From assembly GCF_025548555.1 (NCBI RefSeq), contig NZ_JAJLPA010000009.1:53398-117397 (forward strand): a DNA stretch of 64,000 nt, read 5' to 3'. Position 1 is the stretch's first letter. Each line of letters opens with the position of its first letter. Origin of the DNA: Sphingomonas sp. A2-49 (GTDB lineage Bacteria; Pseudomonadota; Alphaproteobacteria; Sphingomonadales; Sphingomonadaceae). A model generated the notes under the pieces. It was not told the origin of the DNA. It saw nothing but the letters and a program-made list of their open reading frames with translations, and made no database searches. Made by a program: the position numbers and the translations under genes. This document shows, in pieces, positions 51,065 to 59,725 of this stretch.

Positions 51065-51910
51065 ATGACGCTTCCCGATTCGCCCGTGTGGTTCATCACC
51101 GGCTGTTCCACCGGCTTCGGTCGCGACCTTGCGCGGCTGGTGCTCGATCGCGGCTGGCGGGCGGTGGTGACCGCGCGTGACGCGGCGCGGGTCGCCGATC
51201 TGGTCGAGGGGCGTGGGGATCGCGCGCTGGCGCTCGCGCTGGACGTGACCGACGGCCACGACATATCAGCAGCGGTCGCCGCTGCGGAGGACCGGTTCGG
51301 GCGGATCGACGTGCTCGTCAACAATGCCGGCTACGGCTATCAGGCGAGCGTGGAGGAAGGGCAGGAGGATGCCATCCGCGCGCAATTCGACACCAACGTC
51401 TTCGGCCTGTTCGCGCTCACCCGTGCCGTCCTGCCCGGCATGCGCACGCGGCGGCAGGGGCATATCGTCAACTTCACCTCGGTCGCCGGGCTCGTCGGTT
51501 TTCCCGGATCGGGCTATTATGCGGCGTCCAAACATGCGGTCGAGGGCTGGTCCGACAGCCTTGCCGCGGAGGTCGGGCCGCTCGGCATCGCGGTGACCTG
51601 CGTCGAGCCCGGCCCGTTCCGCACCGACTGGGCCGGCCGGTCGTTGCAGCAGACGCCGGTGACGATCGTCGACTATGCCGACACCGCCGGCGCGCGGCTG
51701 GACAGCACGAAGGGCTATAGCGGCGAGCAGCCCGGCGACCCGGTGCGCGCGGGCGAGGCGATCATCGCGGTGACCGAGGAGCCCAACCCGCCGCGCCATC
51801 TGGTGCTGGGCAAGTTCGGCTTCGACGCGGTGACCGCCAAACTCAGGGAACGGCTGGCGGAGATCGAGGGCCGTCGCGACCAGTCGCTGGGCGCCGATTT
51901 TCCGGAGTGA
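51065..51910 (+). CDS. short-chain dehydrogenase/reductase
   Basis: 281 residues from ATG 51065 (GAGG upstream); ATG 51026 is less likely. NAD(P)-binding TGCSTGFG, VNNAGYG, catalytic Ser NFTSVAG and Y-Y-A-A-S-K (Y-x3-K) are all present, then VEPGPFRTDW. Classical SDR of the type often labelled oxidoreductase. The substrate is not readable. It follows the PilZ gene in the same direction. Confidence 0.93.
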   Translation: MTLPDSPVWFITGCSTGFGRDLARLVLDRGWRAVVTARDAARVADLVEGRGDRALALALDVTDGHDISAAVAAAEDRFGRIDVLVNNAGYGYQASVEEGQEDAIRAQFDTNVFGLFALTRAVLPGMRTRRQGHIVNFTSVAGLVGFPGSGYYAASKHAVEGWSDSLAAEVGPLGIAVTCVEPGPFRTDWAGRSLQQTPVTIVDYADTAGARLDSTKGYSGEQPGDPVRAGEAIIAVTEEPNPPRHLVLGKFGFDAVTAKLRERLAEIEGRRDQSLGADFPE

Positions 51911-52041
51911 GGTGACGCGCACCGTCATCGCGATCGCGGCGTAGCAATCCCCAGCCGGACCAGGACCCCCGGGGTTATGACGCTGCGCTCGCCATGACGA
52001 TCGATCGGGGCCGGGTTACCGGAACGTCCCGTTCCCACACG

Positions 52042-52067
52042 AAAAGGGCCGGGATCGCTCCCGGCCC
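52042..52067 (-). terminator. terminator of the rplK-rplA unit
   Basis: On the minus strand GGGCCGGGA-(GCGA)-TCCCGGCCC, a 9-bp perfect stem, is followed by TTTTCG. It lies about 30 bp past the rplA stop and separates rplKA from the plus-strand SDR gene. Confidence 0.85.
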
Positions 52068-52095
52068 TCTCCGTCTTTCCGTGTGACCGGTACGC

Positions 52096-52788
52096 TTACG
52101 CGCCGGCGACCTCGGCGGTGTCGACGCGGATGCCCGGGCCCATCGTCGAGCTGACGGCGACCTTGCGGACATACTTGCCCTTGGCGCCCGACGGCTTGGC
52201 CTTCACGACCGCATCGACCAGCGCGTCGAAGTTGCGACGCAGGTCTTCCTGCGTGAACGACGCCTTGCCGATGCCCGAGTGGATGATGCCGGCCTTCTCG
52301 ACGCGATACTCGACCTGACCGCCCTTGGCGGCCTTGACGGCCTCCGCCACGTTCATCGTGACGGTGCCGAGCTTCGGGTTCGGCATCAGGCCCTTGGGGC
52401 CCAGCACCTTGCCGAGGCGACCGACGACGCCCATCATGTCCGGGGTCGCGATGCAGCGATCGAAGTCGATGGTGCCACCCTGGATGGTTTCCATCAGGTC
52501 TTCCGCACCGACGACGTCCGCACCGGCGGCCAGCGCCTCCTCGGCCTTCGCGCCGCGGGCGAACACGCCGACGCGGACGGTCTTGCCGGTACCGGCCGGC
52601 AGCGTCACGACGCCGCGGACCATCTGGTCGGCGTGGCGCGGATCGACGCCCAGGTTCAGCGCGACCTCGATGGTCTCGTCGAACTTGGCGGTGGCGTTCT
52701 GCTTGGCCATCGCGATCGCCTGGTCGACGCCGTGCAGCGTCTCCGGGTTCACCGCATTGGTCTTCTGCTTCTTGGTCAGCTTGGCCAT
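52096..52788 (-). CDS. rplA: 50S ribosomal protein L1
   Basis: 230 residues beginning [20 protein letters not shown]. The L1 core motifs [33 protein letters not shown] and [16 protein letters not shown] are intact. It starts 4 bp after rplK and ends before its own terminator, and is not followed by rplJ. Confidence 0.98.
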   Translation of the reverse strand: MAKLTKKQKTNAVNPETLHGVDQAIAMAKQNATAKFDETIEVALNLGVDPRHADQMVRGVVTLPAGTGKTVRVGVFARGAKAEEALAAGADVVGAEDLMETIQGGTIDFDRCIATPDMMGVVGRLGKVLGPKGLMPNPKLGTVTMNVAEAVKAAKGGQVEYRVEKAGIIHSGIGKASFTQEDLRRNFDALVDAVVKAKPSGAKGKYVRKVAVSSTMGPGIRVDTAEVAGA

Positions 52789-52792
52789 GCTA

Positions 52793-53224
52793 TCAGCCCT
52801 CCGTCACTTCGAGGCCCATCGCGCGGGCGGAGCCTTCGATGATCTTGGTCGCAGCCTCGATGTCGTTGGCGTTCAGGTCCTTCATCTTGGTCTGGGCGAT
52901 CTCGGCGAGCTTGCTGCGCGCGATCTTGCCGGCGACGACCTTGCCCGGCTCCTTCGAGCCCGACTTCAGGCCGGCGGCCTTCTTGATGAGGAACGAAGCC
53001 GGCGGCGTCTTGATCTCGAACGAGAACGAACGGTCGGCATAGACGGTGATCTTGGTGGGCAGCGGCGTGCCCTTGTCCATGTCGGTCGTCTGCGCGTTGA
53101 ACGCCTTGCAGAATTCCATGATGTTGACGCCGCGCTGACCCAGCGCCGGGCCGATCGGGGGCGCGGGCTTCGCGTCGCCTGCAGGAACCTGCAGGTTGAT
53201 GTAACCTGTGATCTTTTTTGCCAT
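52793..53224 (-). CDS. rplK: 50S ribosomal protein L11
   Basis: 143 residues: [20 protein letters not shown] then [21 protein letters not shown], and C-terminal GLEVTEG. It binds 23S rRNA at the GTPase centre. nusG is not upstream in the window; dinB is, with a 144-bp spacer that probably holds the rplK promoter. Confidence 0.98.
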   Translation of the reverse strand: MAKKITGYINLQVPAGDAKPAPPIGPALGQRGVNIMEFCKAFNAQTTDMDKGTPLPTKITVYADRSFSFEIKTPPASFLIKKAAGLKSGSKEPGKVVAGKIARSKLAEIAQTKMKDLNANDIEAATKIIEGSARAMGLEVTEG

Positions 53225-53368
53225 GTCACTCTCGTTTCAAGTTTAGCGGTCCAGACGGGCGCGAACGCCCTCCCGCAAGCATCCAGCCATGAGCGTGGAA
53301 GCGCGTGCCGGTACCGGAAAGCGCCGCGCGACGCAACCGTCCATCGCGGTCCCCCGCGCCGCTGCGCG

Positions 53369-54460
53369 CTACAGCGGCAGGCTCGGCTGCGCGTCGTCGC
53401 CGTCGGGCGCGTCGCCGACGATCCCGGACAGCGTCAGCCCGAGCAGGCGCACGCCGTCCGGCACGGGGAGCTGCGCATCGAGCAGGTCGTCGCCGATCGC
53501 GAGGAACGCCGCCTGATCCGCGACCGGCGTGGCGAGCGAGCGGGCGCGGGTGATCGTGCGGAAATCCGCGTGGCGCAGTTTCAGCGTCACGGTGCGGCCC
53601 CGCGTGCCCGACCGGTCGATCCGCACCCATGCCGCCTCCGCGACGCGGGCGAGCGCGGCGTGCAGGTCGGCGGCATCGGTCAGGTTGGTTTCGAACGTCC
53701 GTTCCGCCCCGACCGACTTCGACTGGCGATGCGCGCGCACCGGCCGGTGATCCTCGCCGCGCGCCGCACGGTACAGATAGTCGGCATAGGAGCCGAAATG
53801 CGCCTGGAGAAAGGCGAGCGGCCGGTCGCGCAGGTCGGCGCCGGTATGGATGCCCAGTTGCTCCATGCGCCCGGCGGTGACGGGGCCGACGCCGTGGAAG
53901 CGCTTGACCGGCAGCGAGGCGACGAAGGCGGCGCCCCGGTGCGGCGGAATGACGCAGATGCCGTCGGGCTTGTTCTGGTCGGAGGCGAGTTTCGCGATGA
54001 ACTTGTTGTAGCTGACGCCCGCGGACGCGGTGAGGCCGGTGTCGGCGCGGATGCGCGCCCGGATCTCCTCGGCGATCGCGCGCGCCGATCCCAGTCCGCG
54101 GCGGTCGTCGGTGACGTCGAGATAGGCCTCGTCGAGCGACAGGGGTTCGACCGCGTCGGTATAGTCGGCGAAGATCGCGCGGATCTGTCGCGACACGCCG
54201 CTGTACACGTCGAACCGCGGGCGGACGAAGACGAGGTCGGGACAGCGCCGGATCGCGGTGACCGACGGCATCGCGCTGCGGACGCCGAAGGCCCGCGCCT
54301 CGTAGCTCGCCGCGGCGACCACGCCGCGGGCGCGCGAGCCGCCGACCGCGACGGGACGTCCGCGCAGCGCGGGATCGTCGCGCTGTTCGACCGATGCGAA
54401 GAAGGCGTCCATGTCGACATGGATCACCTTGCGCTGCACGGGCACGTCGTCGTCGGCCAT
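53369..54460 (-). CDS. dinB: DNA polymerase IV (Y-family)
   Basis: 363 residues. Catalytic motifs HVDMDAFFASVEQ, VYSGVSRQIR and SLDEAYLDVT carry the metal-binding Asp and Glu residues. The steric-gate region, little-finger domain and a short C-terminal tail with SLPL (a clamp-binding-like end) are present. Translesion polymerase. I see no GTTC-N7-GTTC box directly upstream, so SOS control is not supported here. Confidence 0.95.
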   Translation of the reverse strand: MADDDVPVQRKVIHVDMDAFFASVEQRDDPALRGRPVAVGGSRARGVVAAASYEARAFGVRSAMPSVTAIRRCPDLVFVRPRFDVYSGVSRQIRAIFADYTDAVEPLSLDEAYLDVTDDRRGLGSARAIAEEIRARIRADTGLTASAGVSYNKFIAKLASDQNKPDGICVIPPHRGAAFVASLPVKRFHGVGPVTAGRMEQLGIHTGADLRDRPLAFLQAHFGSYADYLYRAARGEDHRPVRAHRQSKSVGAERTFETNLTDAADLHAALARVAEAAWVRIDRSGTRGRTVTLKLRHADFRTITRARSLATPVADQAAFLAIGDDLLDAQLPVPDGVRLLGLTLSGIVGDAPDGDDAQPSLPL

Positions 54461-54703
54461 GGCCCCGTTTCGTTCCGTTTGCCGCCCGGATCAAGCGATC
54501 CCTGTCCGTAAATGCGCCAAGCCGCGGGAATTGAGGCGGAAAGCAGATCGTGTCGTCCCCGGCGCCGTCGTCATCGCCGTCCGACGCGATTGCGCGCGGT
54601 GCAATCGTCAGCCGCCAAATTGCAATTGCCGCACTTACCTCCCGGCAACATATGGCGTGCGAATGCTGCGTTGCAGCAACGCTTTTCCCCAGGAGAAATC
54701 ATC

Positions 54704-54844
54704 GTGTTCAGCCTGATCGCCGCTCTCGTATCCTATCGCCGTCAGCACGCCCTGTCCGCGCGCGTGTCCGTGCCGTCGGTCCGTGCGGATCGTGCCGTCG
54801 CCAACGACCGCGTCGCAACCGCGGACCTCGCCCGCGCCGCCTGA
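54704..54844 (+). CDS. 46-residue protein behind strong ribosome site
   Basis: GTG 54704 with AGGAGAAA 8 bases upstream begins MFSLIAALVSYRRQHALSAR and ends ATADLARAA. The N-terminal hydrophobic helix with a basic middle suggests membrane association. It diverges from dinB. Small sphingomonad proteins with this plan (F-x-L-I-A-A-L-V, ending ADLARAA) are plausible relatives, but this is a weak memory match. Confidence 0.55.
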   Translation: MFSLIAALVSYRRQHALSARVSVPSVRADRAVANDRVATADLARAA

Positions 54845-54906
54845 TCCCGCACGCCGGAGAGCGGGGCCGATCGCGCGGCCCGCCCTTCGCGATCGTCCGC
54901 CGGTGC

Positions 54907-55356
54907 TCAGTCGCCGGCGAGCGCGGCCTCGACCTCCGCCTCGGTGATGCCGAACGCGCCCGCGAGGCCCGCGATCGACGCCCCCCGCTGCGCCAGCGCG
55001 CGCATCCGCCCGACATCGACGATCGTCGCGTAACCACGCGTATCACGCTGTTCGCGCACGACGTCCTTGCGTCCCGAGCCGCGCCGTCGCCGTGCGGCGG
55101 CGGCATGCGGATCCCCCTGCGCCTGCCGTTCCTCGTCCTCGCGCCGCGCGAGCCGCGCCGCCTCGCGTGCGCGGATATCCGCGTCGCGATCGGCGGTGCG
55201 CGCTTGCAGGCGCCGTTCGGTGGCGGCGGCATGCTCGCGGGCCCGCGCCTCGCGCGCCTGCGCCCGCTCGGCCGCGCGCTGGTCGGGGCCGGCGTTGCTC
55301 CGGACGCGAAAGGACGGCGTCGTCGTGGGGGCGACGCCCCAGCTCTTGTCCACCAA
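54907..55356 (-). CDS. hypothetical coiled-coil protein
   Basis: 149 residues with a long charged Arg/Ala/Glu helix (residues 25-85) and a C-terminal small HTH-like end (MRALAQRGASIAGLAGAFGI then TEAEVEAAL). No signal peptide. It lies just downstream of tRNA-Arg on the same strand, so it could lie in the tRNA transcript. Phage-like regulators have such ends, but no family is clear. Confidence 0.55.
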   Translation of the reverse strand: MVDKSWGVAPTTTPSFRVRSNAGPDQRAAERAQAREARAREHAAATERRLQARTADRDADIRAREAARLARREDEERQAQGDPHAAAARRRRGSGRKDVVREQRDTRGYATIVDVGRMRALAQRGASIAGLAGAFGITEAEVEAALAGD

Positions 55357-55385
55357 AGCTGCGGCCCCGGTTACTCGTTGGAAAA

Positions 55386-55462
55386 TGGCGCGCCCGGAAC
55401 GATTCGAACGTCCGACCCTCAGATTCGTAGTCTGATGCTCTATCCAGCTGAGCTACGGGCGC
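55386..55462 (-). tRNA. tRNA-Arg(ACG)
   Basis: 77 bases with encoded CCA. Acceptor GCGCCCG pairs with CGGGCGC. Anticodon stem TCAGA/TCTGA with loop CTACGAA gives anticodon ACG. D- and T-arms (GTTCGAATC) are normal. Confidence 0.95.
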
Positions 55463-55523
55463 TTGGGAGCGGTTCGGGCACCGCTCCTGGATACCAGGCA
55501 ATCCGCCGCCGAAGCGATGGAAA

Positions 55524-55600
55524 TGGTCGGGAAGAGAGGATTCGAACCTCCGGCCCCTGCCTCCCGAAGACAGTGCTCTACCAGGCTGAGCTACTCCCCG
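55524..55600 (-). tRNA. tRNA-Pro(CGG)
   Basis: 77 bases with encoded CCA. Acceptor CGGGGAG pairs with CTTCCCG. Anticodon stem CTGTC/GGCAG with loop TTCGGGA gives anticodon CGG. T-arm GAGGTTCGAATCCTC. It lies 61 bp upstream of tRNA-Arg, probably in one transcript. Confidence 0.95.
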
Positions 55601-55744
55601 ACGGAGTTCGGCCGACGGGTCCCTTTCGGGGCCGACCGTGCTTGGAGGCGCGCCTATAGCCACGCCCCGGAGGGGATGCAAGCACCGGAATCATGGGCTT
55701 GCGAAATCGCGTCGCAAGGCCCTAGGCACGATGCGGTGAGCATC

Positions 55745-56317
55745 ATGCCTGCCTCTGTCGAAGCGGTCGCCGCCGGGCTCGTCGTCGTCAACGTCGCGCT
55801 GGTCGCGGGGCGGCATGTCTGGAACTACCCGGTCGCGCTGGTGGCGGTGACGCTCTATGCCTGGGTATTCGCGGATGCGCGGCTGTACAGCGACGCCTTG
55901 CTCCAGGGCTTCTTCTTCGCGGCCAACCTGTACGGCTGGGCCAATTGGGCGCGCAGCCGCGCGGAGGCGGGCGAGGTGGTCGTCGAGCGGCTCGATCCCG
56001 CGACGCGGCTGGCGTGGCTGGCGGGCGGCGCGGCGGGCTGTGCCGCCTGGGGCATGCTGATGCACCGCTATACCGATGCCTCCTATCCGTGGTGGGACGC
56101 GGGGATCGCGATCGCGTCCGCCACCGCGCAGGTGATGCAGGCGCGGCGGGCGATCGAAAGCTGGTGGGTGTGGATCGCGGTCAACCTCGCCAGCGTGCCG
56201 CTGTACGCCGCCAAGGGGCTGTGGTTCACCTGTGCGCTGTATGTCGTGCTGCTCGGCCTGTCGGTCTACGGCCTCGTCGGATGGCGACGTGCGGCGCTGC
56301 GCCCGGTGCCGGCATGA
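55745..56317 (+). CDS. pnuC: nicotinamide riboside/mononucleotide transporter PnuC
   Basis: 190 residues from ATG 55745 (GGTGAG upstream). About seven membrane segments, with the PnuC hallmarks NLYGWANWAR and a repeated W-x-W/N-x-x-x-x-P/A pattern in WWVWIAVNLASVPLYAAKG. It moves nicotinamide riboside into the cell by facilitated diffusion, trapped by phosphorylation. Its stop overlaps the kinase gene by ATGA. Confidence 0.93.
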   Translation: MPASVEAVAAGLVVVNVALVAGRHVWNYPVALVAVTLYAWVFADARLYSDALLQGFFFAANLYGWANWARSRAEAGEVVVERLDPATRLAWLAGGAAGCAAWGMLMHRYTDASYPWWDAGIAIASATAQVMQARRAIESWWVWIAVNLASVPLYAAKGLWFTCALYVVLLGLSVYGLVGWRRAALRPVPA

Positions 56318-56841
56318 CGCCGCCGCGCTCGATCTGCCTGCACGGTCCCGAGAGTACCGGCAAATCGACGATGGCGCCGCGGCTGGCGCAGCATTTCGGC
56401 GGCGTTCCCTGCGTCGCGGAATTCGGCCGCACCTATTGCGAGGCGTTCGGCACCGACCTGACGATGGCCGACCTGGTCGAGATCGGGAAGGGACACGACG
56501 CCAAGGTGCGCAGCGCGCTCGCCGAACGGCAGCGGCCCGTCATCCTCGATACCGATCCGCTGATGACGATGGTGTGGGCGGACATGATGTTCGGCCGCCG
56601 CGACCCGTGGTTCGCCACCTGGGACAATACGGCGGACCTGTACCTGCTGTTCGACATCGACCTGCCATGGATCGACGACGGCACCCGCATGTTCGGTGCC
56701 GAAGCCGCGAGGCGCCGCTTCTTCGACCTCAGCCGGGCGATCCTCGACGAGCGCGGCGTGCGCTGGGCGCTGGTGTCCGGACAGGGTTCGAAACGCTATC
56801 TGGACGCACTGCGCGCGATCGGCACGCTGTCTGCCGGCTGA
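56314..56841 (+). CDS. NadR-type ribosylnicotinamide kinase (AAA_28)
   Basis: 175 residues from ATG 56314. Walker A is GPESTGKSTMAPRL, with VAEFGRTYCEAFG (substrate-side motif) and VILDTDPLMTMVW (Walker B-like). It has only the kinase half of NadR and lacks the N-terminal regulator and the nucleotidyltransferase. By coupling with pnuC it should turn imported nicotinamide riboside into NMN. Confidence 0.88.
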   Translation: MTPPRSICLHGPESTGKSTMAPRLAQHFGGVPCVAEFGRTYCEAFGTDLTMADLVEIGKGHDAKVRSALAERQRPVILDTDPLMTMVWADMMFGRRDPWFATWDNTADLYLLFDIDLPWIDDGTRMFGAEAARRRFFDLSRAILDERGVRWALVSGQGSKRYLDALRAIGTLSAG

Positions 56842-56890
56842 GCGACGCGTCGCCTTTGGCAAGCCGCCATCTCCCTGCTAGGGGGCCGGC

Positions 56891-58711
56891 ATGACTCCGC
56901 TTTCCACGATCCGTAACTTCTCCATCATCGCGCACATCGACCACGGCAAGTCGACGCTGGCCGACCGCCTGATCCAGCGGACGGGCGGGCTGACGGACCG
57001 CGAGATGTCGAGCCAGGTGCTCGACAACATGGATATCGAGAAGGAGCGCGGCATCACGATCAAGGCGCAGACGGTGCGCCTGTCCTATCCCGCGCGCGAC
57101 GGCATCACCTACACGCTCAACCTGATGGATACGCCGGGGCACGTCGACTTCGCCTATGAGGTCAGCCGCAGCCTTGCCGCATGCGAGGGCGCGCTGCTGG
57201 TCGTCGACGCGGCACAGGGCGTCGAGGCGCAGACGCTCGCCAACGTCTATCAGTCGATCGAGCACGACCATGAGATCGTGCCCGTCATCAACAAGATCGA
57301 CCTGCCCGCCGCCGAGCCGGAACAGGTGCGCAAGGAAATCGAGGACGTGATCGGCATCGACGCGTCGCAGGCGGTGCTCGCCTCCGCCAAGTCGGGAATC
57401 GGCATCGACGAGATCCTGGAAGCGATCGTCACCCGCATCCCGCCGCCCCGCGGCGACGAGACCGCGCCGCTGAAGGCGATGCTGGTCGACAGCTGGTATG
57501 ACCCGTATCTGGGAGTCGTCATCCTCGTGCGCGTGATGGCAGGCGTGCTGCGCAAGGGCCAGCAGGTAAGCTTCATGCAGGCCGGCACGACGCACCTCGT
57601 CGATCGCGTCGGCTGCTTCCGCCCCAAGATCGAGCAGCTGACCGACCTGGGGCCGGGTGAGATCGGCTTCATCACCGCGCAGATCAAGGACGTCGCGCAG
57701 GCGCGCGTCGGCGACACGCTGACCGATACCAAGCGGCCCGCGGCGGAGGCGCTGCCGGGGTTCAAGGAGGTCCAGCCGGTCGTCTTCTGCGGGCTGTTCC
57801 CGGTCGATGCCAACGACTTCGAAAAGCTGCGCGAAAGCATCAGCAAGCTGCGCCTCAACGATGCGAGCTTCAGCTTCGAGATGGAGACGAGCGCCGCGCT
57901 GGGCTTCGGCTTCCGCTGCGGGTTCCTCGGGCTGCTGCATCTCGAGATCATCCAGGAGCGGCTGACGCGCGAATACGACCTCGACCTCATCACCACCGCG
58001 CCGTCGGTGGTGTACCAGATCGAGCTGACGCATCCCGATCCGGCGGGGATCACGCAGATCGACCTGCACAATCCCGCCGACATGCCCGACGTCAACAAGA
58101 TCAAGACGATCAGCGAACCGTGGATCAATGCGACGATCTACGTCCCCGACGAATATCTCGGCAGCATCCTGAAGCTGTGCCAGGACCGGCGCGGCATCCA
58201 GAAGAACCTGACCTATGTCGGCGGGCGCGCGCAGGCGACGTACGAACTGCCGCTCAACGAGGTCGTGTTCGACTTCTACGACCGGCTGAAATCGCTGTCG
58301 AAGGGCTATGCCAGCTTCGATTACCAGCAGATCGGCTATCGCGAGGGCGACCTCGTCAAGATGAGCATCCTGGTCAACGAGGAGCCGGTCGACGCGCTGA
58401 GCATGATCGTCCATCGCGGCACCGCCGAGGTCCGCGGCCGCGGCATGGTCGAGCGTCTGAAGGAACTGATCCCGCGCCACCTGTTCAAGATCCCGATCCA
58501 GGCGGCGATCGGCGGCAAGGTGATCGCGCGCGAGACGATCAGCGCGATGCGCAAGGACGTGACCGCCAAATGTTACGGCGGCGATGCGAGCCGCAAGCGC
58601 AAGCTGCTCGACAAGCAGAAGAAGGGCAAGGCCAAGATGCGGGAGTACGGCTCGGTGAGCATTCCGCAGGAAGCCTTCATCGCCGCGCTCAGGATGGGCG
58701 ACGAGGGCTGA
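56891..58711 (+). CDS. lepA: elongation factor 4
   Basis: 606 residues. GTPase motifs: [13 protein letters not shown], the switch region with [16 protein letters not shown], and [11 protein letters not shown]. The LepA-specific C-terminal domain ends [20 protein letters not shown] and [19 protein letters not shown] back-translocating or translation-initiation factor. Strong GGGGGCC just upstream of the ATG. Confidence 0.98.
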   Translation: MTPLSTIRNFSIIAHIDHGKSTLADRLIQRTGGLTDREMSSQVLDNMDIEKERGITIKAQTVRLSYPARDGITYTLNLMDTPGHVDFAYEVSRSLAACEGALLVVDAAQGVEAQTLANVYQSIEHDHEIVPVINKIDLPAAEPEQVRKEIEDVIGIDASQAVLASAKSGIGIDEILEAIVTRIPPPRGDETAPLKAMLVDSWYDPYLGVVILVRVMAGVLRKGQQVSFMQAGTTHLVDRVGCFRPKIEQLTDLGPGEIGFITAQIKDVAQARVGDTLTDTKRPAAEALPGFKEVQPVVFCGLFPVDANDFEKLRESISKLRLNDASFSFEMETSAALGFGFRCGFLGLLHLEIIQERLTREYDLDLITTAPSVVYQIELTHPDPAGITQIDLHNPADMPDVNKIKTISEPWINATIYVPDEYLGSILKLCQDRRGIQKNLTYVGGRAQATYELPLNEVVFDFYDRLKSLSKGYASFDYQQIGYREGDLVKMSILVNEEPVDALSMIVHRGTAEVRGRGMVERLKELIPRHLFKIPIQAAIGGKVIARETISAMRKDVTAKCYGGDASRKRKLLDKQKKGKAKMREYGSVSIPQEAFIAALRMGDEG

Positions 58712-58750
58712 ACCGGGGCGGCGCGCGACCGGCGCGCGCCGCCAGCGGTA

Positions 58751-59209
58751 TCACATGTAGTTCTGGGGGTTCGGCGTCGGCAGCTTGCAGGCGCGGCTAT
58801 GCCCCTTCTTGCAGGCGCGGACCTGTTCGCGCCAGTCCGACATCGCCATCGCATAGGCGCGCTCGCGGTCGGCCTGGAGCGCGGCGTCGGATGCGATGAC
58901 CTGTCGCCGGGTCCGCATCGCGGCGCGATAGCGGCGGACGTCGGCACGGTAGCGCGCGTCGTTGGCCGTGTTGACCGCGGCAGCGGCACCGCTCTGGAGT
59001 CTCGCCTGCGCGGCGACATCCTCGTTCGCGGCGGCGACGCCCGGTGCCGTCTGCGCGGCGATCGCGTCGCTGCGCGCGTTGCTGCTGTCCTGCGCGGTGG
59101 CATCGGGCAGCGGCGTGCTCGGCCGATCGGCGGGATTGGTCGCCTGCATCTGGGCGAGCGCGGGCGCGGCGACGAAGAGGGCGGCGCCGATCATGAGGGG
59201 ACGGAACAT
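58751..59209 (-). CDS. secreted hypothetical protein, Ala/Arg-rich
   Basis: 152 residues from ATG 59209 (MFRPLMIGAALFVAAPALAQ, a signal peptide). The mature part is an extended helix (DARYRADVRRYRAAMRTRRQ), then a C-terminal Cys pair (RACKKGHSRACKL), possibly a disulphide. Periplasmic. Common in sphingomonads, unknown role. Confidence 0.75.
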   Translation of the reverse strand: MFRPLMIGAALFVAAPALAQMQATNPADRPSTPLPDATAQDSSNARSDAIAAQTAPGVAAANEDVAAQARLQSGAAAAVNTANDARYRADVRRYRAAMRTRRQVIASDAALQADRERAYAMAMSDWREQVRACKKGHSRACKLPTPNPQNYM

Positions 59210-59269
59210 CACGGTATCTCCATGCTGGATATGCCGCGACAATGGGCGAACCGCCGTCGTGGTTCCGGC

Positions 59270-59725
59270 TCAGCGCTGGAGGCGGGCGAGCGCGGTGTCG
59301 AGCGCTTGGAGGAACCGGCTGCGATCGGCAGGCGCGAACGCTTTCGGCCCGCCGATCTGGTCGCCACCTGCACGCAGGTCCGCCATAATCGCGCGCGTCG
59401 CGATCGCGCCGCCGATCGAGGCGGTGGTGAAGGCCTTGCCGGTCGGCGACAGGACGGTCGCGCCGGATTTTAGCGCGCGATCGGCGAGCAGGATGTCGGC
59501 GGTCACCACGACCGCCTGCGCGTCCGACCGCTCGGCGATCCAGTCGTCGGCGGCGTCGAAGCCGTCGCTCACCACGACGCGGGTGACGAGCGGGTGCGCC
59601 GGCACGCGGAAGTGGCTGTTGCTGACGATCGTCACGGGCACGCAGCGGCGCCACGCGACCTTGTAGATTTCGTCCTTCACCGGGCAGGCGTCCGCGTCGA
59701 CGAGGATGCGGACGCCCGTCGTCAT
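59270..59725 (-). CDS. YaiI/YqxD family protein (DUF188)
   Basis: 151 residues from ATG 59725, whose A is shared with the helicase stop (TGATG). RILVDADACPVKDEIYKVA is the metal-binding N-terminal motif; VVTADILLADRALKSGATVL and RRAIMADLRAGGDQIGGPKAF-type sequence near the end match UPF0178. A PIN-like nuclease fold is suggested for the family; function not established. Confidence 0.92.
   Translation of the reverse strand: MTTGVRILVDADACPVKDEIYKVAWRRCVPVTIVSNSHFRVPAHPLVTRVVVSDGFDAADDWIAERSDAQAVVVTADILLADRALKSGATVLSPTGKAFTTASIGGAIATRAIMADLRAGGDQIGGPKAFAPADRSRFLQALDTALARLQR

Noticed and set aside
54461..54560. LexA box before dinB
   Set aside because: I looked for GTTC-N7-GTTC in the region upstream of the ATG and found only a single GTTC, so SOS control is not claimed.
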